The notes beneath the pieces are model-generated. The model saw only the letters and a list, made by a program, of their open reading frames with translations. It was not told the DNA's origin and searched no databases. A DNA stretch of 64,000 bases from an uncultured Lachnospiraceae bacterium. Its GTDB lineage: Bacteria > Bacillota > Clostridia > Lachnospirales > Lachnospiraceae. The stretch is taken from NCBI GenBank assembly GCA_958402795.1, contig CATXUX010000018.1:9221-73220 (forward strand), given 5' to 3'. The translations under genes and the position numbers were made by a program. Of this stretch, positions 25,101 to 33,623 are shown one piece after another (the first letter of the stretch is position 1; each line of letters starts with the position of its first letter).

Positions 25101-26771
25101 ATGGCAGATGTGAATATACCGGTAGGGACATCCAGTTTTTCAGAGATTCGGAGAGAAGGATACTACTATGTTGATAAGACAGATTTAATCGTGGAGCTTT
25201 TGCGGACAAAGGCTACAAAAGTCACTCTGATCACACGTCCTCGGCGTTTTGGAAAAACATTGGCAATGAGCATGCTGGCGGAATTTTTTGACATCCAAAA
25301 GAACAGCGTTGATTTATTTGAAGGACTGCGTGTTTCGGAAAACAAAAAAATATGTGAAAGCTGGATGAATCAATATCCGGTATTGTCCTTATCCTTTCGC
25401 GGGATAGACGGACTTAGGTTTGAAAATGCATATGCAAAACTGACAGCGGTGATAGCAGAGCTATATAACAGACATTATTATTTGCTGGAAAGCGAAAAAC
25501 TTACTCCGTTTGAAAAGGAAGCGTTTTGCAGAGTAGCCTCTAAAACAGAAACACAAGAAGAACTGGAAAACAGTCTGCTTCGTATGACAAAAATGTTGTC
25601 TGCTTATTATGAGAAACCGGTTATTCTGCTTATCGATGAATATGACGTTCCATTGGCGAAAGCAAGCGAAAAAGGCTATTATTCGGAAATGCTTGACGTA
25701 CTAAAGGGACTGATGCAGACGATCAAAGATAATGACGCACTCAAGTTTGCTGTGATCACCGGATGCCTGCGGATTGCAAAAGAAAGTATTTTTACCGGCA
25801 CAAATAATTTTGTGTCGGATACGATTTCAGATACTAGACTGAACGAATATTTTGGATTTACACAGAAGGAGGTAGACAGCCTTTTGCAGGAGACCGGATT
25901 TGTCAGTCATACAGAAGAAATCAAGAAGTGGTACGATGGGTATCATTTCGGGGATGTGGATGTGTATTGTCCGTGGGATGTGATGAATCATGTAAAAAAC
26001 TTGATTCTGGATCCGCAGACAAAACCGGAAGGTTATTGGAAAAATTCCAGTGATAATGCGATAATCCGTTCTTTTATTGAATATTCCGGCGAGGTAATCA
26101 CTCAAAAACTGGAAATCCTGATGTCCGGCGGTTATATTGTGCAGAAGATAAAAGAGGATCTGACATATGATTATGTGAATTCATCGGAAGAAAATTTGTG
26201 GAGTATTTTATATCTTACCGGTTATCTGACGCGTGTCAGAGAACCGCTTAAGGAAAAGAACCTGCCGAAGGATACATTCGCACTGACGATACCAAACGCA
26301 GAGATTATGGAAATTTTTGAGAATACCATTAAAAACTGGTTTGATGACATTTCACAGCATGCGGATAGAAAAGATTTGTTTACTGCAATCTGGAGTGCAG
26401 ATACAAAAAAGGCAACAGATGAAATGTCAAAACTTCTTCGCAGGACAATTAGCTATCATGATTATGGCGAGGACTTTTACCATGCCTTTTTTGCCGGTAT
26501 TTTTGCCGGAGCAGGATACACGGTTGAGTCGAATAAAGAACATGGAGAAGGACGCAGCGATATCGTCGTGAAAGATTATGCCGGTGACCGGCTGGCAGTG
26601 TTCGAGGTAAAGTATTCGCGGACATTGGATACAATGGAGAGAGACTGTGAGAGGGCGATTTCTCAGATTGACGAAAAAATGTATGCAAAAGAGTTTGAAG
26701 ACGATTATTCTGATATCATCTGTTATGGAATTGCTTTTTATAAAAAACGTTGTCTGATTTTAAAAAAGTGA
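25101..26771 (+). CDS. AAA-ATPase-like protein with C-terminal PD-(D/E)XK nuclease-like domain
   Basis: A 556-residue member of a family that is multi-copy in many anaerobe genomes (AAA-ATPase_like plus PDDEXK_9). The N-terminus VGTSSFSEIRREGYYYVDKT is diagnostic. A P-loop variant RPRRFGKTLAMSML is at about 47-60 and a Walker B LLIDEYDVPL near residue 176. The C-terminal nuclease-like motif is RSDIVVKD...LAVFEVKYS near residues 490-512. The cellular role is not established; proposals include defence or mobile-element biology. It has no functional link to the glycosidases and marks the left border of the foreign-looking sub-island. Confidence 0.85.
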   Translation: MADVNIPVGTSSFSEIRREGYYYVDKTDLIVELLRTKATKVTLITRPRRFGKTLAMSMLAEFFDIQKNSVDLFEGLRVSENKKICESWMNQYPVLSLSFRGIDGLRFENAYAKLTAVIAELYNRHYYLLESEKLTPFEKEAFCRVASKTETQEELENSLLRMTKMLSAYYEKPVILLIDEYDVPLAKASEKGYYSEMLDVLKGLMQTIKDNDALKFAVITGCLRIAKESIFTGTNNFVSDTISDTRLNEYFGFTQKEVDSLLQETGFVSHTEEIKKWYDGYHFGDVDVYCPWDVMNHVKNLILDPQTKPEGYWKNSSDNAIIRSFIEYSGEVITQKLEILMSGGYIVQKIKEDLTYDYVNSSEENLWSILYLTGYLTRVREPLKEKNLPKDTFALTIPNAEIMEIFENTIKNWFDDISQHADRKDLFTAIWSADTKKATDEMSKLLRRTISYHDYGEDFYHAFFAGIFAGAGYTVESNKEHGEGRSDIVVKDYAGDRLAVFEVKYSRTLDTMERDCERAISQIDEKMYAKEFEDDYSDIICYGIAFYKKRCLILKK

Positions 26772-26892
26772 AATGAGGGTGCATGACATGTTTTCTTGAT
26801 ATTTAGTTGAAATACATTTTAGCATATGAAAGCACTTCAATAAAAGCAGGGCGGCGGCATTGATTCCCCCAAGCCACCGTCCCAAGACGTTT

Positions 26893-26898
26893 TATACT
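26893..26898 (+). promoter_or_regulatory. Candidate -10 box of AraC gene 3
   Basis: TATACT in a very AT-rich stretch 32 bases before the ATG. Upstream, a weak GC hairpin (GGGCGGCGGC against GCCACCGTCCC, about 26849-26883) might terminate the preceding gene. Confidence 0.35.
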
Positions 26899-26929
26899 TT
26901 ATATATTTTTATTTTACGAGGTCGGATTT

Positions 26930-28141
26930 ATGGATATTAATGACAGAGTCACATACTTTTCTGAGCTAATTATGTGCGGCGCAGACATTTATACATGGGA
27001 ATATGATACCGATATTAAGCTGCTAAGCTCCAATTGTCCCATGGAGGAAATGATGGATACCGCTTTAGAGGCTTTTGGTGCGAAAGAGCTACTGCGCAAC
27101 TATCTGCGGGGGGAAGCCAGACCCATTGTGATCAGCGATCCTCTGGGACTTATGTGGGGTGCAACGGCAAGTAAGGGCGGTGATGTCTCCCCTCTGTATG
27201 TAATTGGCCCGGTCTGGTCAACGGATGCAAATCTGAGCGGTAACGGCCTGATTTCCATGGAAGATGCATATAAGACGCGAAATGTCAGTCTGGAATGGAT
27301 GCGAAAAATGGTTGGCTGTTTACGCAGTCTCCCTGTTGTCATGCCGAAACTAATCTATCAATATGCCCTTATGCTCCATTGCTGCGTTAATAATGAGCAG
27401 CTGAGTCAGTCAGACTTAATTTATGAGGAGGCGCATTCACTGACAAGCTCCACACAAGCGCCACGTGATCGCTATCGTACATGGAGCTATGAGGAAAGCC
27501 TGCTGCGCATGGTGACAAATGGCGACTTGGGTTATAAAAAGGCATTTAGTGATGTGAGCAATGTCTCCAACGGAGTGCCCTTACAATCCCGTGATCCACT
27601 GCGGCAGGCGAAAATCTCCGTAATCGTGTTCATTTCACTCTGTACACGTGCGGCAATCCAAGGAGGACTGAGCCCTGAAACTGCATATTCTGTGGGTGAT
27701 GCCTATATCCAAAGCGTAGAGGATTGCACGAAGGTTACAGAGATTGGCTCTATAAGCTATGCCATGTACTCGGATTTCGTAGAACGTGTCCACGCTGTTC
27801 GAATCGGCAAATCTGCATCCGCACTTGTTCGAACGATTTGCGAATTTGTGGAGCTTCACGCGGAGGAACGCTTTAGCTTGGAGGATCTGGCCAAACGGGT
27901 TGGTTACTCAACCGAGCATATGTCCCGGAAATTTAAAGCCGAAATGGGCGTTTCCCTGCCGAATTATATTCGCGCCGTGCGGATGGAACGGGCAAAAATC
28001 CTTCTGGCTAATGGGAATATGACAATTCAGGAAATCTCTGAAACTCTGCAGTTTTCCTCACGAGGCCATTTTTCTGATGTATTCCGCAAGATAGTGGGGA
28101 AGAGTCCTGCAGAATACCGAAAAGCGCACGCAAAGAAGTAA
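26930..28141 (+). CDS. AraC-family transcriptional regulator 3
   Basis: A 403-residue regulator with the same architecture as AraC 1 and 2 but clearly more distant. The C-terminal helix-turn-helix pair is SLEDLAKRVGYSTEHMSRKF and TIQEISETLQFSSRGHFSDVF, ending GKSPAEYRK. The N-terminal sensing region contains PLYVIGPVWS and a cysteine pair (HCC) near residue 148. It is convergent with a GPH symporter gene, sharing a terminator. It is the likely specific activator of that symporter and the GH78-GH43 pair. Codon choice here (more CCC, GGC, CTT) differs from AraC 1 and 2. Confidence 0.88.
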   Translation: MDINDRVTYFSELIMCGADIYTWEYDTDIKLLSSNCPMEEMMDTALEAFGAKELLRNYLRGEARPIVISDPLGLMWGATASKGGDVSPLYVIGPVWSTDANLSGNGLISMEDAYKTRNVSLEWMRKMVGCLRSLPVVMPKLIYQYALMLHCCVNNEQLSQSDLIYEEAHSLTSSTQAPRDRYRTWSYEESLLRMVTNGDLGYKKAFSDVSNVSNGVPLQSRDPLRQAKISVIVFISLCTRAAIQGGLSPETAYSVGDAYIQSVEDCTKVTEIGSISYAMYSDFVERVHAVRIGKSASALVRTICEFVELHAEERFSLEDLAKRVGYSTEHMSRKFKAEMGVSLPNYIRAVRMERAKILLANGNMTIQEISETLQFSSRGHFSDVFRKIVGKSPAEYRKAHAKK

Positions 28142-28148
28142 TTGCATT

Positions 28149-28186
28149 GCCTGAAAACGGAGGGGAAGGTCCCTCCGTTTTCAGGC
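28149..28186. terminator. Bidirectional terminator between AraC 3 and GPH symporter 2
   Basis: A perfect 16-bp stem (GCCTGAAAACGGAGGG and its complement) with a 6-base loop. The A/T-rich arm ends give a modest T-run on either strand. Confidence 0.85.
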
Positions 28187-28187
28187 A

Positions 28188-29594
28188 TTAGTTGGTGCTT
28201 GTCTGTTTTTCGGCCGCCAGTTTTTCGTGCTTTTCTGCAAGGACCTTTTCGATTTCGGGCATTTCTTTGTCCAGCTTCTGGAGGAAGAAGACGCAGACAA
28301 TCAACACGATCAGGATCGCAACAGGGATAAGACTGTAAAGTATACGGATCATAGTGATTGCACTTTCCGGCTGGGCAATCGCTGCGCCACCTTCACCGGA
28401 TACGAATCCGGAGACATCCAAGCATATACCGAGAAGGAAACCTCCTAATCCCTGACCGATTTGAACGCTAACACCATGTGCCAGCTGATTGGTCGTACCT
28501 TCCAGACGAGCCAACCCCTTGTATTCGTTATAATTGAACAGATCCATCAACAGAACTGCACAAAGGTAACTGAGGGGGAGTGTTGCAGCTGAGGTCAGGA
28601 ACGCTGCGACAAGAAGCATCGGCAGACTGGCACCGGCAAAAAAGTTTATCACATAGCCGAAGATGCCGATGCAGGCTCCGCCGAAAATCACCTGGGACAC
28701 ACTGAATTTTTTCAGGAGCAGAGGCACCAGCAGCATCAAAGGAAGAATCAAGAAAGCCATAGCACTGAGCGTACCCAACAAATCAGTATTACCGACAATA
28801 TATGTAAAATAGTATGTTTGCACGTTGATGTTCTGCAAAAGGTTAAAGCAGATGATCATACCGGCATAGTACCAAACATACTTATTTTTAGTGAACACCT
28901 GAACAAAGTCCTTGAGTGTAACTTTCTGGTGTTGTGTTCCGGCGTCAATGTCAGGATTCTCTTTGACGAACACAAAGCGTCCCAGAGCAATCACGCACAG
29001 TGGCAGCGCATAGATGCCGACCAGCTTGCTCCAGCCAGCGGGAGAAGTAGCAATAGAACCCATCAGCCGCGGAAAAGTCATGGAGACAGCCATGGAACCG
29101 AGCATGGTGACCAGACCACCATACGAGCCGACTTTACCGACCTTTGTGCGGTCATTGTCAAAGGCACGGATCATATAGACAGTGCTGCCGGCTCCCCGCA
29201 AGGTGTTGAACACACCCCACACAAAGGTGTACATGAAGAATATCCAGACCACCTTTAGTGTTTCGCTTGCACCGGAAGGCGTGGAGAACATCAGCCATGT
29301 GCAGATCCACATACCGATGATACCCAATTCATAAGGACGCCCTTTTCCCAGCTTGGAGTGGGTGTTGTCGATGATGAATCCCGCGATTAGGTCCGTGACA
29401 GCATCAATGATATTGCTGACAAGAAGAATTGTCCCGACCAATTTACCGCTCAAGCCGAGGTAGTTGGTGCAATAGATGGTCAAATAGGTATTAACAATGA
29501 TACTCATGCCTGCCGCTGAGATGTCGGAAGTTTTCCAGGCGAAGAACCGTCCCCATGGGAATCGATCCTTCTTTTGTAAAGTTTTTTCTGCCAT
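28188..29594 (-). CDS. GPH-family glycoside/cation symporter 2
   Basis: Twelve-helix GPH symporter, 468 residues. The N-terminus WGRFFAWKTSDISAAG and the DNTHSKLGKGRPYEL loop are close to those of GPH symporter 3 in the large operon, so the two are paralogues. The C-terminus is cytoplasmic and charged. It is divergent from the GH78B-GH43B pair and convergent with AraC 3, which makes a compact four-gene uptake and cleavage unit. The ribosome binding site reads AAAAAGGAGC on the minus strand. The substrate is likely the same glycoside that GH78B and GH43B cleave. Confidence 0.9.
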   Translation of the reverse strand: MAEKTLQKKDRFPWGRFFAWKTSDISAAGMSIIVNTYLTIYCTNYLGLSGKLVGTILLVSNIIDAVTDLIAGFIIDNTHSKLGKGRPYELGIIGMWICTWLMFSTPSGASETLKVVWIFFMYTFVWGVFNTLRGAGSTVYMIRAFDNDRTKVGKVGSYGGLVTMLGSMAVSMTFPRLMGSIATSPAGWSKLVGIYALPLCVIALGRFVFVKENPDIDAGTQHQKVTLKDFVQVFTKNKYVWYYAGMIICFNLLQNINVQTYYFTYIVGNTDLLGTLSAMAFLILPLMLLVPLLLKKFSVSQVIFGGACIGIFGYVINFFAGASLPMLLVAAFLTSAATLPLSYLCAVLLMDLFNYNEYKGLARLEGTTNQLAHGVSVQIGQGLGGFLLGICLDVSGFVSGEGGAAIAQPESAITMIRILYSLIPVAILIVLIVCVFFLQKLDKEMPEIEKVLAEKHEKLAAEKQTSTN

Positions 29595-29689
29595 TCTTTT
29601 TTTGCTCCTTTTTCATTATTTTTTTTCTCCCTTTTTCGTTATTGGGAGGTCACTGACTATAGTATAAAGGATGCATCGAGAATAAAAAA

Positions 29690-29718
29690 TCCAGATTTCA
29701 TACTTTTTGTCCAGATTT
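29690..29718. promoter_or_regulatory. Direct-repeat operator in the divergent GPH 2 / GH78B promoter region
   Basis: TCCAGATTT occurs at 29690-29698 and again at 29710-29718, 20 bp apart. On the minus strand these (AAATCTGGA) lie upstream of a -10 box TATACT (29661-29666 complement) for symporter 2. Related ATCTGAAAT copies on the + strand lie at 29758-29766 and 29832-29840, flanking a TATATT -10 box at 29795-29800 for GH78B. Confidence 0.5.
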
Positions 29719-29862
29719 GCGACGTATCAGAAATGATATCGGAAATATATATAAAATATCTGAAATTTAGCTATCCGGTCTCCGCCTTTCCTGCTATATT
29801 AGAATCACCATCCAGACGGACGGAATACAAAATCTGAAATAATAGGTTAAGGAGGTATATCT

Positions 29863-32277
29863 ATGAGTATTTTGCACGGGAAGTGGATTACGGGTGCGGC
29901 TGCAGTTCCTGTTTTTTATAAACAATTTTCATCAGAAAAGCCAGTCAAAGCCATTCTGTACGCTTCGGCTTGCGGTGTCTATGCAGCGCGAATCAATGGC
30001 GTCCCTGTCAGCGATGCGCTACTTCGTCCGGGATGGACGAACTACCGAAAGCGCATTCAGTATCAGGAGTATGACATTACCGGTTTTATAGAAGAGCAGA
30101 ACCGTCTGGAACTGACGGTTGCCCCCGGCTGGTGGTCGGGGTATCTCAATGGTGAGAGGAAAAATCATCATTACGGCGACCGAACCGCTGTCTGGGCAGA
30201 GCTGCATTTGACTTATTCCGGTGGAACAGAGACGATTATTGTCACCGATGAAAGCTGGAGCTATACCACAGGGGCAGTTTTGTCTTCCGAGCTATATCAT
30301 GGGGAGATTATTGATTATACAGCAGATCCAATTGCACCCCGCCCGGTTGAACTGTACGAACTCCCTTATCCTGCACAGCTTGTACCACAGATTGGCTCAT
30401 CCGTCCGCATTCTCAAGCGCCTTCAGGTAAAGGAACATATCATAAGTTCCAAGGGGGAGCATATCCTCGACTTTGGACAAAATATTGCAGGTTTTGTGGA
30501 ACTTTATATTAAGGGCAACCGTGGTCAGCAGATCACCATTCGCCATGGGGAAGAGCTTGACTCGGACGGAAATCTCTATACGGGGAATCTCCGCACTGCC
30601 CGCGCTACTGACATCTTTGTGTGTTCCGGTGAGGACGATGTTTTCCGTCCTTCCTTTACCTTCCATGGTTTCCGCTACATTGCTGTGGAGGGATTGGCGT
30701 GCATTGAGCCTTCCGATTTCACTGCTTGCGCCATTTCCAGTGACCTGCGCAAGACCGCTAGTTTCCATTGTTCCAACGAGCAGGTTAACCGGCTGTGGGA
30801 GAACATCAACTGGAGCATGCTGGATAACTTTGTGGATCTGCCAACTGACTGCCCTCAGCGGGACGAGCGGCTTGGCTGGACAGGCGATGCCGCAATCTTT
30901 GCGAATACAGCGGGACAGCTTCGGGATACTTATGCCTTTTTCCGCAAATGGCTGGCTGACCTTGCCAGCGAGCAGAGTGTGAAATACGGCATTCCCGATA
31001 CAATTCCCAACATTCTTATGCCACCCGAAACCCCCAGCGGCGGAAGTGCGGTCTGGGGCGATGCGGCCACCCTTGTTCCCTGGAGCCAGTATTGGCTGTA
31101 TGGAGATGATACCGTGCTGAAAGAGCAGTACGACAGTATGAGGTATTGGGTGGAATGGATGCGCCGCACTGAAACTCCCAACCATCTGCATAAGTCCGGC
31201 CATCAGCGGGGTGACTGGCTTGCTATGGATCGAGAGGAAGGCAAGGGAATGCGTGGCGCTACTGACCCTTATCTGATTTCCACTGCATTTTACGCTGAAA
31301 GCACCAGGATCCTGCGCGACGGCGCAAAGATTCTAGGTAAAGTCGAGGACTACGAGGAATATTCCGGACTGTATCAGGAAATCGTAGATGGCTTCCAAAA
31401 GGAATTCATCACCGCTACGGGCCGCGTAGTTTCCGAAACGCAGACCGCACTGTCCCTGATTCTCTGTCTCGGTCTGGCCATGCCGGAGCAAGAAAAAGTC
31501 ATCATTGAAACCTTGGCGAACAATGTCATTGCCCACAAGAACAAGCTGACCACCGGCTTCATTGGCACACCGTACCTTATGAAAGCCTTGTCTGTCCACG
31601 GGAGGCATGATCTGGCGGGCAAGCTGCTGCTGAACGAAGATTATCCCGGATGGCTCAACGAGGTGAAGCTCGGAGCCACGACCATATGGGAGCGGTGGGA
31701 CAGCAAGCACGCTGACGGTAGCTTTGACGAGAGCGGCATGAACAGCTTTAACCATTATGCCTTCGGCGCGGTGGGGGCGTGGATGTTGGAAGAACTGGCG
31801 GGTATCGAGGCGAAAGAGGCTGGTTATCGTGTGATTTCCTTCCATCCCCGCCTGACCTATGGCATTACTGAGGTTTCCGCCAGCCGTGAGACACCCTTCG
31901 GCACGGCGGCGTGCGCTTGGTCGTGCAGGAGCGGAAAGATCCGGGTATCCGTTACCATACCCGATCAATCCACTGCCGAGCTGATTCTGCCCGAAAAGGA
32001 AGGTGTTATCCGGCTGGAGAGCGGCACGTATTCTTATGAATATGAGACCGAAACACGACTGGAGCCGCTCCGATACACAATGGACAGCACGATTGCCGAG
32101 CTGACGCAGGTTCCGGCCTTTCTGGATGGCGTGGAGCGTTTAATGCCCGGCACAGGTGCAAGATTTGGTATGGAGTTTTTACAGCGCAAGACCTTGGGGG
32201 AACTCGTGGTGATGATGCCGACAGGTAACGAAACTAAATTTCAGACTATTCTGGACGAATTGAACGAGGAGGAATAA
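29863..32277 (+). CDS. Alpha-L-rhamnosidase, GH78 (sub-island copy)
   Basis: An 804-residue GH78 enzyme, shorter at the N-terminus than the 929-residue paralogue because it lacks the first beta domain. The catalytic stretch is DCPQRDERLGWTGD near residue 328, and the second glutamate is in GATTIWERWDS near residue 610; FHGFRYIAVEG is also conserved. No signal peptide is seen. Residues about 738-804 are the shared C-terminal helical module (YTMDSTIAEL...TLGELVVMMP). A strong TAAGGAGGT site precedes the ATG. The next gene follows after 3 bases, so the pair is cotranscribed. Confidence 0.94.
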   Translation: MSILHGKWITGAAAVPVFYKQFSSEKPVKAILYASACGVYAARINGVPVSDALLRPGWTNYRKRIQYQEYDITGFIEEQNRLELTVAPGWWSGYLNGERKNHHYGDRTAVWAELHLTYSGGTETIIVTDESWSYTTGAVLSSELYHGEIIDYTADPIAPRPVELYELPYPAQLVPQIGSSVRILKRLQVKEHIISSKGEHILDFGQNIAGFVELYIKGNRGQQITIRHGEELDSDGNLYTGNLRTARATDIFVCSGEDDVFRPSFTFHGFRYIAVEGLACIEPSDFTACAISSDLRKTASFHCSNEQVNRLWENINWSMLDNFVDLPTDCPQRDERLGWTGDAAIFANTAGQLRDTYAFFRKWLADLASEQSVKYGIPDTIPNILMPPETPSGGSAVWGDAATLVPWSQYWLYGDDTVLKEQYDSMRYWVEWMRRTETPNHLHKSGHQRGDWLAMDREEGKGMRGATDPYLISTAFYAESTRILRDGAKILGKVEDYEEYSGLYQEIVDGFQKEFITATGRVVSETQTALSLILCLGLAMPEQEKVIIETLANNVIAHKNKLTTGFIGTPYLMKALSVHGRHDLAGKLLLNEDYPGWLNEVKLGATTIWERWDSKHADGSFDESGMNSFNHYAFGAVGAWMLEELAGIEAKEAGYRVISFHPRLTYGITEVSASRETPFGTAACAWSCRSGKIRVSVTIPDQSTAELILPEKEGVIRLESGTYSYEYETETRLEPLRYTMDSTIAELTQVPAFLDGVERLMPGTGARFGMEFLQRKTLGELVVMMPTGNETKFQTILDELNEEE
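32074..32274 (+). other. C-terminal helical module in GH78 enzyme B
   Basis: Residues about 738-804 carry the DSTIAEL start, which is nearly the same as DSTIQEI in the tannase tail, and the TLGELVVMMP and LDEL elements. Confidence 0.55.
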
Positions 32278-32280
32278 AAT

Positions 32281-33273
32281 ATGAAAGAAATTAAGTCTAT
32301 GCTGCCTTTAAGCCGGAATATCCCGGATGGAGAGGCCCGCATCATGCCCGATGGGAAAGTATACCTTTACGGAAGTCTCGATAAGCATTCCGACAGCTTC
32401 TCCAGTGAGGAATATGTGGTCGCTTCCACTGCTGATCTGCGGACATGGGAGGTTAGCGAGCCATGCTTTTCCGTGAAGGATGTCCCCTGGGCAGGCACTT
32501 CCCAGGTGCACAGCTCTCTGGCCAATGTAAAATGCTTTGATGATCTGCCGGAGCATATCCGCGTTTATATGCCGGAAAGTGCCAGAGAAGTACCGATTGC
32601 GGAAATCGTCGCTGCAATCGAGCAGAGCGCCAGTGCCGGACTGCCCAAGGATACCCGCCTCTATGCTCCGGACGCCATTTACAAAGACGGGAAGTACTAT
32701 CTGTATTTCGGCCTTTCGGACGACACCGAGGGCGTGGCGGTCTCCGAGAGTCCCACCGGACCGTTCCGGGATGCTGTCAAGCTGCCTGTCACCGGGATCG
32801 ACCCGGCGGTTTTCATTGACGATGATGGCAGCGCCTATTACTACTGGGGACAGTTTTCCGCCAATGTTGCAAGGCTGACTCCGGATATGATGCATCTGGA
32901 GAAAAACAGTATTGTAGAAGGTGTCCTTACAGAGCGGGAGCACCACTTCCATGAGGGCAGCTCCATCAGAAAGAGGGGAGACACTTACTATTTTGTTTTT
33001 GCTGACGTTTCACGGGGCAAGCCTACTTGTCTTGGTTACGCAACTTCGAAATCGCCTATGGGGCCGTTTACCTATTGCGGTGTCATTGTTGACAACAGTG
33101 CACTGAATCCGGAAAGCTGGAACAACCACGGCAGCATTGCGGAGATTAACGGTCAATGGTATGTTTTCTTTCATGTCAGCACAGAAAAGGAATATATGCG
33201 CCGAGCCTGCTGCGTTCCAATCGAATTTGATGAGAATGGACTGATCCGGGAAGTTGTTCTTGACGGCAAATGA
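32281..33273 (+). CDS. GH43-family glycosidase (sub-island copy)
   Basis: Single-domain beta-propeller glycosidase of 330 residues. Catalytic carboxylates by motif are Asp24 (IMPDGKVYLYG), Asp174 (GIDPAVFIDDDG) and the Glu of HEGSSIRKRG near residue 222. Residues about 71-125 are an inserted helix-prone segment with several Glu and Ala. No secretion signal is present. It is translationally close to GH78B (3-base gap, GAGGAGG site inside the preceding gene end). It would release arabinose or xylose next to rhamnose. No accessory binding domain is present. Confidence 0.88.
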   Translation: MKEIKSMLPLSRNIPDGEARIMPDGKVYLYGSLDKHSDSFSSEEYVVASTADLRTWEVSEPCFSVKDVPWAGTSQVHSSLANVKCFDDLPEHIRVYMPESAREVPIAEIVAAIEQSASAGLPKDTRLYAPDAIYKDGKYYLYFGLSDDTEGVAVSESPTGPFRDAVKLPVTGIDPAVFIDDDGSAYYYWGQFSANVARLTPDMMHLEKNSIVEGVLTEREHHFHEGSSIRKRGDTYYFVFADVSRGKPTCLGYATSKSPMGPFTYCGVIVDNSALNPESWNNHGSIAEINGQWYVFFHVSTEKEYMRRACCVPIEFDENGLIREVVLDGK

Positions 33274-33302
33274 GTGTTTACGCACTATCGTAACCACAGA
33301 CG

Positions 33303-33503
33303 GTGAATGCGATGATATGGTTTGCTCCTATCGGAGATAGTATTATTCTAATCAGAGAAGTCACTTCTATGTTGGATCAGTTTCCTGATTTTGGGGGCAC
33401 TATCATCATCGATCAAGACAAGAGCAATGCAGTCTTCAGAGACATGGAGATTGGGTATAACAATCTTGTTCATAAGCTCCCTGGCCGAAAGGATGCTGGC
33501 TAG
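33303..33503 (+). CDS. Small hypothetical frame of doubtful reality
   Basis: Sixty-six codons starting MNAMIWFAPIG, with no recognisable family and no good ribosome binding site. It fills most of the gap between GH43B and the next regulon promoter. It could be the decayed end of a gene lost at the border of the sub-island. Little else can be said. Confidence 0.2.
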   Translation: MNAMIWFAPIGDSIILIREVTSMLDQFPDFGGTIIIDQDKSNAVFRDMEIGYNNLVHKLPGRKDAG

Positions 33504-33534
33504 TGTTCTGCAAAAAGAGATTAGGCAAAAACAA

Positions 33535-33593
33535 AATTTGTGCTAGTATTTGCAAAAATCATTCTAAGAGAACGAAACGGGATTAGATATAAT
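33535..33593 (+). promoter_or_regulatory. AraC-type regulon promoter 4 (GH2-GH35/42-GH106-GH2 operon)
   Basis: TGCTAG at 33541-33546 and TTCTAA at 33562-33567 have starts 21 bp apart, with a GCAAAAAT spacer core. The -10 box TATAAT lies at 33588-33593, 26 bp after the second half-site start. Confidence 0.75.
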
Positions 33594-33623
33594 AATCTCA
33601 GGAAATTATCGAAGGAGGTCGTT

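Noticed and set aside
33498..33517. Extra half-site-like GGCTAG plus GCAAAAA upstream of regulon promoter 4
   Set aside because: The spacing to the main site is 42-43 bp, the second half-site is missing, and chance similarity in AT-rich DNA cannot be excluded.
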